From Shinella zoogloeoides (GTDB lineage Bacteria; Pseudomonadota; Alphaproteobacteria; Rhizobiales; Rhizobiaceae), in the NCBI RefSeq assembly GCF_003574625.1, contig NZ_QNUJ01000001.1:620001-684000 (forward strand): a DNA stretch of 64,000 nucleotides. Direction: 5' to 3'. Below the pieces are notes generated by a model that ran no database searches, was not told the DNA's origin, and saw nothing but the letters and a program-made list of their open reading frames with translations. Shown piece by piece: positions 25,777 to 34,782 of this stretch. The translations under genes were made by a program, and so were the position numbers. Position 1 is the stretch's first letter. Each line of letters opens with the position of its first letter.

Positions 25777-27306
25777 ATGCAAAAATATCTTCTGGGGCTC
25801 GATGCGGGCAACACGGTCATCAAGGCCGTCATCTTCGACCTCGAAGGGCGCGAACTCGCCCATGCCGGGGAGGAGGGGCATAGCCGCATGCCGTGCCCCG
25901 GCCATGTCGAACGCGATCTCGACGAACTCTGGGCCAACGCCAGACGCGTCATCCGTACCTGCCTCGACAAGGCGGGAATAGCGGCCGTCGACATCGCCGC
26001 GATCGGCTGCGCCGGCCATGGCAACGGGCTCTATGCGCTCGACCGCGACGGCGCGCCGCTGATCGGCATCCAGTCGATCGATACGCGCGCGACCGGTCTG
26101 GTTGAGGAATGGCTGACCGAAGGCGTGGGCGACCGCACCTATCCGATCGCCCGGCAGCGCCCCTGGCCGGCCCAGACGCCGACGCTGCTCGCCTGGCTGA
26201 AGCGTTTCAGGCCCGATGTGTTCAAGCACATCGGCACGGTGTTCTACTCCAAGGATTTCGTGGTGAACCGCCTGACGGGCCAGCGTGTCAGCGAGGTCTC
26301 GGACATGTCCGGCGCCGGGCTGCTCGATCTGGCGGCGCGCCGTTATGACAGGACGCTGATGGAGGCCTATGGCCTCGGCGATTGCATGGACCTTCTGCCG
26401 CCGCTTATCGAGAGCGCCGACATTGCGGGGCGCGTGACGGGGGCCGTTGCGGCCGAAACCGGGCTTGCCGCGGGCACGCCCGTCATCGGCGGGCTGTTCG
26501 ATGTCGTCGCCTCGGCGCTCGGCTCCGGCGTTTCGCGCACGGGCAGCGCCTCGATCATCGCCGGCACCTGGAGCATCAACCAGGTGATCGTCGATGGCCC
26601 GGATTTGAAGGGGCCGGTGTTCATGTCTTCCACCTTCGACCGCACGCGCTACATGGCGATGGAAAACAGCGCGACCTCGGCGGCCAATCTCGAATGGCTG
26701 GTGCGGGAATTCTTCGACGGCGATCACCATGCCGCCGTCTCGCCCTTCGATGCCTGCTGCGCGCTTGCGGCGGCCGTGGAGCCTGCGGCGGACGATCCGC
26801 TCTACCACCCTTATCTCTACGGCGCCCAGCAGGATGGGCACGCGCGGGCAGGCTTTTACGGCGTAGCCGGCTGGCACACCAGGGGCCATCTGATCCGCGC
26901 CCTGCTGGAGGGCGTCGCCTTCGGCCACCGCCAGCATGTCGAGACGATCCGAAAGGCGGGCGCGACGTTCGAAGAGGCGGTGTTGTCGGGCGGTGGTTCG
27001 CGCAGCAAGCTTTGGCCGCAGATTTTTGCGGATGTGCTCGGCGTGCCGGTCTCGGTTGCCGCCTCGCGGGAGACGGGCGCCCTCGGCGCGGCGATCGCGG
27101 CCGGCACGGGCGTCGGCCTCTTTGACGATTTCGCGGCGGGGGCCGAGGCCATGGTGCGGACAGAGCGGCACTACAGGCCGAATGTCGGCCTTGCCGCGCA
27201 CTATGCGAGGCGCTACGCGCTTTACACGGATATCGCCGAGGCGATGACGCCGCTCTGGCGGCGGCTGGCGGCTTCGGAAAAAATGGCAACGGGAGTTGCG
27301 GCGTGA
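25777..27306 (+). CDS. FGGY-family carbohydrate kinase (LyxK-like)
   Basis: A 509-residue ATP-dependent sugar kinase. The N-terminal phosphate motif is LLGLDAGNTVIKAVIFDLEG, and the stretches [49 protein letters not shown] and LSGGGSRSKLWPQI follow, as remembered, the L-xylulose kinase LyxK of enteric bacteria more closely than XylB or GlpK. EryA of erythritol pathways is in the same superfamily. It likely phosphorylates the ketose or polyol before the aldolase or GlpD-like step. GGGAGGGG lies upstream of the ATG, and its stop overlaps the GTG start of the next gene. Confidence 0.88.
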   Translation: MQKYLLGLDAGNTVIKAVIFDLEGRELAHAGEEGHSRMPCPGHVERDLDELWANARRVIRTCLDKAGIAAVDIAAIGCAGHGNGLYALDRDGAPLIGIQSIDTRATGLVEEWLTEGVGDRTYPIARQRPWPAQTPTLLAWLKRFRPDVFKHIGTVFYSKDFVVNRLTGQRVSEVSDMSGAGLLDLAARRYDRTLMEAYGLGDCMDLLPPLIESADIAGRVTGAVAAETGLAAGTPVIGGLFDVVASALGSGVSRTGSASIIAGTWSINQVIVDGPDLKGPVFMSSTFDRTRYMAMENSATSAANLEWLVREFFDGDHHAAVSPFDACCALAAAVEPAADDPLYHPYLYGAQQDGHARAGFYGVAGWHTRGHLIRALLEGVAFGHRQHVETIRKAGATFEEAVLSGGGSRSKLWPQIFADVLGVPVSVAASRETGALGAAIAAGTGVGLFDDFAAGAEAMVRTERHYRPNVGLAAHYARRYALYTDIAEAMTPLWRRLAASEKMATGVAA

Positions 27307-28928
27307 ACCATCCTGTCAATGAAACGCCGGTCGATGAGGGCAGCTACGATTTCATCGTGGTCGGTGCCGGTTCGGCCGGCTGCGTTCTGGCGAACCGGCT
27401 CTCCGCGGACCCCGGAAACCGCGTCCTGCTGCTCGAGGCGGGCGGGTCGGACCGCTACCACTGGGTCCATGTGCCGATCGGCTATCTCTACTGCATGGGC
27501 AATCCGCGCACGGACTGGATGATGAAGACGGCGGCGGAGGCCGGGCTCAACGGCCGCGCGCTCAACTATCCGCGCGGCAAGGTGCTGGGCGGCTGCTCGT
27601 CGATCAACGGCATGATCTACATGCGCGGGCAGGCGGCCGATTACGATGGCTGGCGGCAGGCGGGCAATGCCGGCTGGGGCTGGGATGATGTGCTGCCCTA
27701 TTTCCTGAAGTCGGAGGATAATTATCGCGGCTCGTCCGCCGTCCACGGGGCGGGCGGCGAGTGGCGCGTCGAGCGTCAGCGCCTTTCCTGGCCCATCCTC
27801 GACGCCTTCCGCGACGCTGCCGAGGAACTCGGCATCCCGAAGACCGACGATTTCAACGGCGGGGACAACGAGGGCTCGGGCTATTTCGAGGTCAACCAGC
27901 GCTGCGGCCTGCGGTGGAACACGACCAAGGCGTTCCTGCGCCCGGCGATGAAGCGCCCGAACCTGCGCGTGCTCACCGGCGCGGAGACGCACCGCCTGGA
28001 ATTCGACGGCAAACGGGCGACTGGCGTGCGCTTCCGGCTGAACGGCCGGCCCGCCGTCGCGCGCGCCTCCCGCGAGGTCATACTGTCGGCGGGCGCGATC
28101 AATTCGCCAAAACTCCTCGAACTGTCGGGCATCGGCCGGCCGGACCTGCTCTCCGCGCTCGGCATTCCGCTGCGCCATGCGCTTGCCGGCGTCGGCGAGA
28201 ACCTGCAGGACCATCTCCAGATCCGCACGGTGTTCCGCATCGAAGGCGCAAGGACGCTGAACCAGCTCTATCACAACCTCCTGAGCCGCGCGGGCATGGG
28301 TCTGGAATATGCGTTCCGCCGCTCCGGCCCGCTCTCCATGGCGCCGAGCCAGCTCGGCATCTTCGCGCGGAGCGACCCGGCGGTCGCCACGGCCGACCTG
28401 GAATATCACTTACAGCCGCTCAGCACCGACCGGCTCGGCGAGCCGCTGCACCGCTATCCGGCCGTGACGGTCTCCGTCTGCAATCTCCGGCCGGAAAGCC
28501 GCGGCACGGTGCATGTGACGGCGGACGATGCGGCGCTCGCCCCGGAAATCCGGCCGAATTACCTGTCGACGCCGGGCGACCGTCTGCTGGCGGCCAGATC
28601 CATCCGCCATGCGCGAAGTCTGATGGAGACCCGGGCGATCACCCGCTTCCGGCCGCAGGAAATGCTGCCGGGTAAGGAATATCAGAGCGACGACGAGCTC
28701 ATCCGGCGCGCCGGCGACATCGCGACGACCATCTTCCATCCCGTCGGCACCTGCCGGATGGGCGACGATCCGATGGCGGTGGTGGATGCCAGGCTGCGGG
28801 TGCGCGGTCTCGACGGGCTGCGCGTCGTCGACGCCTCCATCATGCCGACCATCGTTTCGGGCAACACCAACTCGCCGGTGATCATGATCGCGGAAAAGGC
28901 GGCGGAGATGGTACTGAGCACGCAATAG
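27303..28928 (+). CDS. GMC family oxidoreductase (choline-dehydrogenase-like), GTG start
   Basis: A 541-residue FAD flavoprotein. The dinucleotide motif is [21 protein letters not shown] near 17, then GKVLGGCSSINGMIYMRGQ, and the C-terminal HPVGTCRMGDDPMAVVD plus NTNSPVIMIAEK supply the usual catalytic His and Asn region. The GTG at 27303 overlaps the kinase stop, so it is translationally coupled. As the last enzyme of the operon it may oxidise the free alcohol substrate to a carbonyl before phosphorylation. GMC enzymes use quinones or oxygen rather than NAD. Substrate unknown. Confidence 0.9.
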   Translation: MNHPVNETPVDEGSYDFIVVGAGSAGCVLANRLSADPGNRVLLLEAGGSDRYHWVHVPIGYLYCMGNPRTDWMMKTAAEAGLNGRALNYPRGKVLGGCSSINGMIYMRGQAADYDGWRQAGNAGWGWDDVLPYFLKSEDNYRGSSAVHGAGGEWRVERQRLSWPILDAFRDAAEELGIPKTDDFNGGDNEGSGYFEVNQRCGLRWNTTKAFLRPAMKRPNLRVLTGAETHRLEFDGKRATGVRFRLNGRPAVARASREVILSAGAINSPKLLELSGIGRPDLLSALGIPLRHALAGVGENLQDHLQIRTVFRIEGARTLNQLYHNLLSRAGMGLEYAFRRSGPLSMAPSQLGIFARSDPAVATADLEYHLQPLSTDRLGEPLHRYPAVTVSVCNLRPESRGTVHVTADDAALAPEIRPNYLSTPGDRLLAARSIRHARSLMETRAITRFRPQEMLPGKEYQSDDELIRRAGDIATTIFHPVGTCRMGDDPMAVVDARLRVRGLDGLRVVDASIMPTIVSGNTNSPVIMIAEKAAEMVLSTQ

Positions 28929-29059
28929 ATGGAAGATGTTTCTTCCGCCGGGTTGTTCAAGCTTCGCGCTGTGCCAATGTCAACGTGCCATCGCAGAGTG
29001 CTGCCAGGGATCAACTCGGCATGGGGGTGAGAGACACCATGCGTTTTAATCCTTGTGCC

Positions 29060-29995
29060 TTAGCGATCGTGTTCTTCCTTGCGCCAGGCAAGCACCTCGC
29101 CGGAAGTGGCTTTGCCGCCGCGCGGGCCGTGGATCGTGACGGAGCGGGAAGCGGCCGCGATGGAAAAGTCCAGCGCTTCGGCGAAGGACCGGCCCTCTCC
29201 CAAGCACCAGGTCAATGCACCGCCGAAGGTGTCCCCGGCGCCGGTCACGTCGACCACGTTCACGGGATAGCCGGCGGCCTGCAGTCGCGTCTCGCCGTCG
29301 AATGCCTCGGCGCCGTCCGCGGCCATCGTGCGTACCACCCAGCCGATTTCGTGGTCGCGGATCCATCCGCCGATGCGAGCCATGTCGTTATGGCCGAAGG
29401 CGGTGCGGAAGCCGACCTGGTTGAAGATGACGACGGCGGCGCCGGTGAGGTAGGGCATGTCTTCCGGCGTGCAGCCGCCGACATCGAGGTCGAAGATGGC
29501 GCGGCGGCCGTGGCGCCTCAGGTCGGACAGAAGGTCTGCCTGTTTGAGCACGTCACTCCCCGTCCGGCTGTGCAGCCGGCGCACGCGGTAGAGCGTCGTA
29601 TAGAGAAGGCCCGGCCGGCGCAGCGCCGCCAGGGTCGCCGGCGCCAGCCACATCGGCTGCTCGCCCATCTCGACCGTCAGCACGACATGCTCGCCGTCGA
29701 TCAGGAAGATCAGGTTGCGTGATTCCGCGATGGCGGGATCGACCAGCATGTGCTCGATACCGACGCCGTTCTGCCGGAGGTCGTCCGTGAGCCGCCCCGA
29801 CAGCGGGCTGTCGTTCAGCAGGGAAATGAACTGTGTCTCACCGCCGAGTGCGGCATGCACGACGGCGGCATTGGCGATGGAGCCCCCGATCTCGGCCGGC
29901 AGTTCCTGTACCATGCCCTTGTCGGCGCGGCCGGGCCAGCGGTCGGCGGTGTAATATTCGTCGAGCGCCACGTCTCCGATGAAGAAGGCGGTCAT
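29060..29995 (-). CDS. PfkB family carbohydrate kinase
   Basis: A 311-residue ribokinase-fold kinase. The N-terminal substrate motif is GGSIANAAVVHAALGG (about 38-53), and the C-terminal PfkB signature with the catalytic Asp is DVTGAGDTFGGAL (about 255-267). It is the last gene of the minus-strand operon that begins with an amino-acid-type ABC importer, and overlaps the AllA-like gene by 4 bases (ATGA). The combination suggests a nucleoside or glycosyl compound whose sugar part is phosphorylated. That is inference. Confidence 0.9.
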   Translation of the reverse strand: MTAFFIGDVALDEYYTADRWPGRADKGMVQELPAEIGGSIANAAVVHAALGGETQFISLLNDSPLSGRLTDDLRQNGVGIEHMLVDPAIAESRNLIFLIDGEHVVLTVEMGEQPMWLAPATLAALRRPGLLYTTLYRVRRLHSRTGSDVLKQADLLSDLRRHGRRAIFDLDVGGCTPEDMPYLTGAAVVIFNQVGFRTAFGHNDMARIGGWIRDHEIGWVVRTMAADGAEAFDGETRLQAAGYPVNVVDVTGAGDTFGGALTWCLGEGRSFAEALDFSIAAASRSVTIHGPRGGKATSGEVLAWRKEEHDR

Positions 29996-30495
29996 GCTGA
30001 GGGCTCGTCATTCATCTGGATTCGACGCGGTCCGCCCTTGACCGGAACCCACGGGCTTTCCCCGAGGCCGCAGATTGCCATCCAGTAATAGGGCGTGGCG
30101 CGCGTAGCGCCCCGGCAGGCATCGTGCCAGACGTTCCGGTGCATCACCACCACCTGTCCGGGCGCGATGACGAAGGCCTCGATTTCGTCGCGATGCGGTG
30201 CATCGGCCTCGGAGGCGGGAGCCACGGCGAGCACGATCGGCTCGGCCGCGCAGAAAAGCGCCTCCTCGGTCTGCGGGTGCCGTTCCATGGCGGTGCACGG
30301 CCATGGCGCGCTGCCGCCGCGCGTCATGCCGAGATGGCCCGAACCGTCGATCAGCGGGGTGCGGGTAAAGCCGTCGTTCCAGCCGTCGCCCTTCGTCCAG
30401 ATCACGTTGGGATCGGTATCGCCCGCAAGATCGTAGACCCTGCCGTAGCGGGCGAAATTTTCGGCCGTCACGGGCCGTGCGATAACGGGGGTCAT
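29992..30495 (-). CDS. AllA-like (ureidoglycolate lyase family) cupin protein
   Basis: A 167-residue beta-barrel protein resembling ureidoglycolate lyase AllA: IARPVTAENFARYGRVYDL at the N-terminus, TAMERHPQTEEALFC in the middle and GQVVVMHRNVWHDACRG near residue 130. AllA releases urea from ureidoglycolate in allantoin breakdown, but no other purine-ureide gene is nearby, so a different substrate is likely. It overlaps both neighbours by 4 bases, so BtpA-like, AllA-like and PfkB proteins are made as a coupled unit. The family call is moderately sure; the reaction is not. Confidence 0.65.
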   Translation of the reverse strand: MTPVIARPVTAENFARYGRVYDLAGDTDPNVIWTKGDGWNDGFTRTPLIDGSGHLGMTRGGSAPWPCTAMERHPQTEEALFCAAEPIVLAVAPASEADAPHRDEIEAFVIAPGQVVVMHRNVWHDACRGATRATPYYWMAICGLGESPWVPVKGGPRRIQMNDEPSA

Positions 30496-31232
30496 GCAGC
30501 GCTCCTTGCGAGGCGGACGGAGCGCATCAGGCGGGCGACGTGGGACGCCTCGACGCGGCCGGTATCCTTGTGGTCGTGCTTGAACCAGCTTCCGACGATC
30601 GCGCCATCGGCATGGGCAAGCTGTTCGACCGCGTTCGTTTCGGTAAGACCGGCGCCGATGAGAAGCGGGACGGTCCCACCGGCCGCGGCGCGGAAACGGG
30701 CGACCTTGTCCATGTCGGTTGGCTGGCCGGTGGCATCCGACGTCACCACCAGGCCGTCGCAGCGCTGAGCGCCGAGGCGCACGTCCTCTTCCTCCGGCCG
30801 GCCGGAAAGAACCGGCTGGTACTTGAACCGCACCCCGCCGAGCAAAAGCGCGGAAACGCTCGCCCGCCGGGCGGTGAAATCGGCGGCGAAGGCGGCATCG
30901 TCTTCCGGCGACAGGTGACCGGCGACGGAATCGACCTGAATGAAGGAAACGGGATATTGCCGGGCCAGCGCAAACGCGCGTGTGTCATCACGCAGGACGT
31001 TGACGCCGATCTTCGCGCCGAGGCCGAGGCCGCTCAGCCGGTCGAGCACACGCTCGACATCGTCGGCATCGCCGAAATAGTTTTCCACCACCAGCCCGTC
31101 GACACCTTCGCCGGCCATGATGCGGGCCTCTTCCTCGGCCTGGGCGAGTTTTGCGGCGGGGTCTTCACCGGCAAGATGCAGCATGCCGAGAATGGGCTTC
31201 ACGGTGGCGAAGGTCTCGCTGAGACGGCTCAT
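30492..31232 (-). CDS. BtpA/SgcQ family TIM-barrel protein
   Basis: A 246-residue protein of the BtpA family. The conserved start VKPILGMLHLAGEDP, VDGLVVENYFGDAD, KIGVNVLRDD and the C-terminal ADGAIVGSWFKHD are typical. I place the start at the ATG 31232, which has AGGAGAA upstream; the frame is open a further 50 codons without a good site. Despite its naming after a photosystem I factor, the family in proteobacteria travels with sugar and nucleoside operons (E. coli SgcQ) and looks like a phosphate-binding barrel. It likely acts on a phosphorylated pathway intermediate. Confidence 0.85.
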   Translation of the reverse strand: MSRLSETFATVKPILGMLHLAGEDPAAKLAQAEEEARIMAGEGVDGLVVENYFGDADDVERVLDRLSGLGLGAKIGVNVLRDDTRAFALARQYPVSFIQVDSVAGHLSPEDDAAFAADFTARRASVSALLLGGVRFKYQPVLSGRPEEEDVRLGAQRCDGLVVTSDATGQPTDMDKVARFRAAAGGTVPLLIGAGLTETNAVEQLAHADGAIVGSWFKHDHKDTGRVEASHVARLMRSVRLARSAA

Positions 31233-31258
31233 GTCATTTCTCCTGCGTCGCGCCGCCC

Positions 31259-32044
31259 TCAGGCCGGCGCGGTATCGCGCCCCCAGCGCGTTGCGAATTT
31301 CATCTGGACGGCCGGCGAGTAGACGATCGACGTGCGCTCGACCAAACGGTCGTCGGCGTCCAGTACATCTCCGCTGGCGCAAAGGTAGCCCGGCACCTGG
31401 GGCGCTGCCGGGCCGAAGACCTCCCGCAGGCGATCGGACGGCGGCACGACGGTGAGCAGCAGTTCCGAGCGCAGGGGATGGCGGTCATAGTCGCGGCGCA
31501 ACACCTCGTAGAGCGATTGCGCGGCGAAATCATAGGTCTCGATGCCCGGATAGAGGGCGAGATCGAGCCGGGACGTATCGACGTTCAGCCAGCTGACCGT
31601 TTCGTCATTGGCGAGCCCGCGGGCGCGCACGAGGATGAGCTCGCCGTCTTCCACCCGATGGTCGAGCACGCGGGTCACCGGGCGCTGGCCCTGCCGGCGG
31701 GCAAGCTCGGTAAAGCTGCCGAAATTCCAGATATTGTGGCTGATCGGCCTGTGCGAGACGATCGTGCCCCGCCCGCGCACCTGCTGGACCAGGCCTTCCG
31801 ACACCAGAAGCGCCATGGCGTTTCGAACCGTCGTGCGGGCGATGCCGAACTGATCGCGCATCTGGTTTTCCGAGGGAATGGCTTCGCCTTCGGAAAAGTC
31901 TCCGCTGAGGATCGCGGCGCGCAGCGCCCGGTAGAGCTGGCGGTAAAGCTGTTCGCTCGAATAGGGATCGAGGCGAAAGCGCGACAGCCGGTCATCCGGA
32001 TTTTCGCCCGCAACGCTGGCATCTGGTGTGGAAGGGTGGGTCAA
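31259..32044 (-). CDS. GntR family regulator with UTRA domain
   Basis: A 261-residue HutC-type GntR regulator. The winged helix (about 25-95) contains YRALRAAILSGDFSEGEAIP and IARTTVRNAMALLVSEGLV; the UTRA ligand domain follows from about 105 (VTRVLDHRVEDGELILVRARG ... YEVLRRDYDRHPLRSE). UTRA domains bind small metabolites such as sugar phosphates or histidine derivatives. It lies between the transport genes and the enzyme genes of the same operon, and TTGTAGG-N6-CCTACAA at 34683-34702 is its probable operator. Confidence 0.9.
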   Translation of the reverse strand: MTHPSTPDASVAGENPDDRLSRFRLDPYSSEQLYRQLYRALRAAILSGDFSEGEAIPSENQMRDQFGIARTTVRNAMALLVSEGLVQQVRGRGTIVSHRPISHNIWNFGSFTELARRQGQRPVTRVLDHRVEDGELILVRARGLANDETVSWLNVDTSRLDLALYPGIETYDFAAQSLYEVLRRDYDRHPLRSELLLTVVPPSDRLREVFGPAAPQVPGYLCASGDVLDADDRLVERTSIVYSPAVQMKFATRWGRDTAPA

Positions 32045-32066
32045 GGCAGGCTCCGGTGCGGTTCCG

Positions 32067-32924
32067 TTACTTCGTGGCTCCGTTTATCTTGAACTCTTCG
32101 ACGCCCGCCTCTTTCAAGCCGTAGCGGTCGAGGATCTGTGCATAAGTGCCGTCTGCCTTGAGCGCATCGAGCGTGGCGTGCACGGCGTCGCGCAGCTCGC
32201 CATTGGCCTTGGCGAAGGCGATGCCGTAGTGGTTGACGTCGCCGACCTCGCCGATCTGGTAGAACTTGCCCGGCTCCTGCTTCATCAGGTCGAGCAGGCC
32301 TTCGAGGCCGATGACGGACGCCTGGGCGCGGCCCTGGCGGATCTGCATGATGTGCTCGGCCTGGGTCGGAATCTGGATGACGGTGATCAGCTTGTCGGCC
32401 GGGCAGATCGACTTGCCGAGCTCTTCGGCCCAGGTGACCCAGCTCGTTCCGGTCGCGACGGCGACCGTCTTGCCGCAGAGGTCGGCCTCGGTCTTGATCT
32501 TGTCCTGATGGTCGATGCTCGAATAGAAGACGTTGCCGGTCTTGAAGTAATCGATGAAGTCAAGCTGCGTCTGGCGCTCCACCTTGTCGGAGAAAGCCGT
32601 GATGATCATGTCGGAGCGACCGGTGACGACCTGCGGGATGAGCTGCGGAAATTCGACGTTCTGGAATTCCGCCGTCAGGCCGAGGCGCTCGGCGATCGCC
32701 TTGGCAAGGTCGATGTCGAAGCCCTTCAGCTCCGTCGAGCCGGCGTCGTTGTATTCCATCGGCGGGTAGGCAAGGCTGATCGTGAAGTTCAGCTTGCCGG
32801 CGGTACGCACGGCCTCCGGCAGGGCGGCGGCAAGCTTTTCGTCGCCGGCCGCCTGTGCGGCGCCGGCAAGGCTGATGAAGGTGGCGGAAGCGAGCCCCAG
32901 AACCATCGGCAGTATCGTCTTCAT
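32067..32924 (-). CDS. Family 3 periplasmic solute-binding protein
   Basis: A 285-residue binding protein with a signal peptide (hydrophobic core about 5-22, cleavage after AQA near residue 26). Family 3 landmarks are NFTISLAYPPMEYNDAGS, GFDIDLAKAIAERLGL and DLCGKTVAVATGTSWVTW. A ribosome site with GGGAGAA precedes the ATG. The family usually binds amino acids or opines, yet the operon carries a sugar kinase, so the ligand may be a glycosyl amino acid, nucleoside or similar compound. A short hairpin lies between it and the upstream ATPase gene. Confidence 0.9.
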   Translation of the reverse strand: MKTILPMVLGLASATFISLAGAAQAAGDEKLAAALPEAVRTAGKLNFTISLAYPPMEYNDAGSTELKGFDIDLAKAIAERLGLTAEFQNVEFPQLIPQVVTGRSDMIITAFSDKVERQTQLDFIDYFKTGNVFYSSIDHQDKIKTEADLCGKTVAVATGTSWVTWAEELGKSICPADKLITVIQIPTQAEHIMQIRQGRAQASVIGLEGLLDLMKQEPGKFYQIGEVGDVNHYGIAFAKANGELRDAVHATLDALKADGTYAQILDRYGLKEAGVEEFKINGATK

Positions 32925-32960
32925 GTCCGTTCTCCCATTGTTGGACTGATTTCTTTTCGA

Positions 32961-32980
32961 GCATTCCCGGGCGGGAACGC
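32961..32980. terminator. Short hairpin between ATPase and binding-protein genes
   Basis: GCATTCCCG (32961-32969) faces CGGGAACGC (32972-32980), with one mismatch-like A/C. On the plus strand T7 follows, but the genes here run on the minus strand, so this probably acts as an mRNA-processing or stabilising structure rather than a terminator. Confidence 0.45.
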
Positions 32981-32985
32981 TTTTT

Positions 32986-33750
32986 TTAGGCGAGCACGCG
33001 GCTCAGGAACGAGCGCACGCGCGGATCTGCGGGGTTGCTGAGGACATCGCCGGGCGCGCCCGTCTCGCGGATCTCGCCGTCGATCATGACCACGACGCGG
33101 TCGGCCACTTCGCGGGCGAAGCCGATCTCGTGGGTGACGACGATCATGGTGGTTCCGCCGCGGGCGAGCGTGCGCATCACCTCCAGCACCTCGCCGACGA
33201 GTTCCGGATCGAGCGCGCTGGTCGGCTCGTCGAACAGCATGACGCGCGGCTCCATGGCCAGCGCCCGGGCGATCGCCACGCGCTGCTTCTGGCCGCCGGA
33301 AAGCTGCGAGGGGTAGCTTGCGGCCTTGCCGGCCATGCCGACCTGCTCCAGCAGTCCCATGGCGCGCGCCTCCGCCTCGGCGCGCTTGAGGCCGCGCACC
33401 ACCATCGGACCCTCGATGACATTGCCGAGCACGGTGCGGTGGGCAAAGAGGTTGAAGTGCTGGAACACCATGCCGAGCTGGCTTTGCTGGGCGCGCAGGC
33501 GCTTGACCGGCAGCTCCTGCAGGGCGCCGCGGGAAAGCGCGTAGCCCATGATGGCGCCATCGACCCAGACATAGCCTCCGTTCGGCGTCTCCAGGTGATT
33601 GATGCAGCGCAGGAAAGTGCTCTTGCCGCTGCCGGAGGGGCCGAGGATGCAGAGCACCTCGCCATGGGCGACATCCAGGTCGAGCCCCTTCAGGACCTCG
33701 TGGCTGCCGAAACTCTTGCGGATACCGACCGCCTTGACTGCGAGGCTCAT
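32986..33750 (-). CDS. Polar amino-acid ABC transporter ATP-binding protein (GlnQ/HisP type)
   Basis: A 254-residue ATPase. Walker A is GPSGSGKST (about 36-44), the signature LSGGQKQR, and Walker [15 protein letters not shown] with the catalytic Glu; [14 protein letters not shown] carries the switch His. The start ATG (33750) has GAGGAAG upstream and overlaps the permease stop by 4 bases. The longer open frame upstream is a shadow of the permease gene. Part of the importer with 33747-34673 and 32067-32924. Confidence 0.93.
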   Translation of the reverse strand: MSLAVKAVGIRKSFGSHEVLKGLDLDVAHGEVLCILGPSGSGKSTFLRCINHLETPNGGYVWVDGAIMGYALSRGALQELPVKRLRAQQSQLGMVFQHFNLFAHRTVLGNVIEGPMVVRGLKRAEAEARAMGLLEQVGMAGKAASYPSQLSGGQKQRVAIARALAMEPRVMLFDEPTSALDPELVGEVLEVMRTLARGGTTMIVVTHEIGFAREVADRVVVMIDGEIRETGAPGDVLSNPADPRVRSFLSRVLA

Positions 33751-34673
33751 GCTTCCTCCGGGGCGGCCGGGCGGCGCGCCCAGCCCTTGAACCACGCCCG
33801 CTCGTCGCTCGTGGCGGAGGCGTCGCGGCCGAAATGGCGTTCGAGGTAATACTGGCCGATGGAAAGCACCGTCGTGCCGGCGAGATACCAGGCGGCGCAG
33901 ACGAACAGCAGTTCGATGACGGCGCCGTTGATGAAGTAGATGCGCTGCGCCGCGTTCAGCATTTCGCCCATGGCGATCGTGGCGGCGAGCGAGGAGAATT
34001 TCAGCATGCCGATGGCGCTGTTGCCGAGCACCGGCAGGATCAGCCGCAGCGTCTGCGGCAGGACGATGCGGCGCATGGTCTGGCCGGGCGTCATGCCGAG
34101 CGTATGCGCTGCCTCCTTCTGGCCCTTGTCGACGGCGCCGATGCCGCCGCGCACGACTTCGGTGAGATAGGAGCCCTCGTTGACGCCAAGCCCGAGCACG
34201 GCGGCGACGAAGGGCGTCACGACATCGACCATGCGTGCATCGACGAGGCCGGGAATATAGAGCCGCGGAAAGACCAGCGCGATGTTGAACCAGATCAGCA
34301 GCTGGAGAAGCACCGGCGTGCCGCGGAAGATCCAGACATAGAGCCAGGCAGCGAAGCGCAGGATCGGGTTTTCGGAAAGCCGCATGATGCCGAAGGCAAA
34401 ACCGAGCGCGACGCCGAGCGCCAGCGCGCAGGCCGAGATCAGCAGCGTCCAGCCGAAACCGGTGACGATGACCCCCGCCGTCAGGAATTGCCCGACGACG
34501 GTCCACTGGATTTGCCCGACGGCGAAGGCCCGGCCGATCACGGCGAGAAGAAGAAGGACGATGCCGCCGCTGATCCAGCGGCCGGGATGTCGCAGGCGGC
34601 GCACGGCCACGTCCGGACCGGGAAGGTCGGCGGGCGCGAGCGTTGCGGTTGATTTCGGGGCGGGCTGTTGCAT
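33747..34673 (-). CDS. Polar amino-acid ABC transporter permease (HisM/GlnP type)
   Basis: A 308-residue permease (from ATG 34673) with an unusually long polar N-terminus, about five to six helices and the EAA loop [25 protein letters not shown] three codons upstream (34682) is an alternative start; neither has a good ribosome site, and the start lies only about 10 bp from the dyad at 34683-34702, so the leader may be very short. It is the first gene of the minus-strand operon and pairs with the ATPase it overlaps. Confidence 0.9.
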   Translation of the reverse strand: MQQPAPKSTATLAPADLPGPDVAVRRLRHPGRWISGGIVLLLLAVIGRAFAVGQIQWTVVGQFLTAGVIVTGFGWTLLISACALALGVALGFAFGIMRLSENPILRFAAWLYVWIFRGTPVLLQLLIWFNIALVFPRLYIPGLVDARMVDVVTPFVAAVLGLGVNEGSYLTEVVRGGIGAVDKGQKEAAHTLGMTPGQTMRRIVLPQTLRLILPVLGNSAIGMLKFSSLAATIAMGEMLNAAQRIYFINGAVIELLFVCAAWYLAGTTVLSIGQYYLERHFGRDASATSDERAWFKGWARRPAAPEEA

Positions 34674-34682
34674 GGCATCCAA

Positions 34683-34702
34683 TTGTAGGGTTAGGCCTAC
34701 AA
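34683..34702 (-). promoter_or_regulatory. Putative GntR/UTRA operator at the head of the importer operon
   Basis: TTGTAGG (34683-34689) and CCTACAA (34696-34702) form an exact dyad with 6-bp spacing, and TAGGCCTA is nested within it. It lies directly upstream of the permease start, where repressor binding would block transcription. Confidence 0.6.
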
Positions 34703-34782
34703 CTTACTAGGCAGCATTCATCCGGGAGTCAATACGCGTTCTGCGACACCTGAAGACCCACCAAGATTGCCGCGAAGGAATG

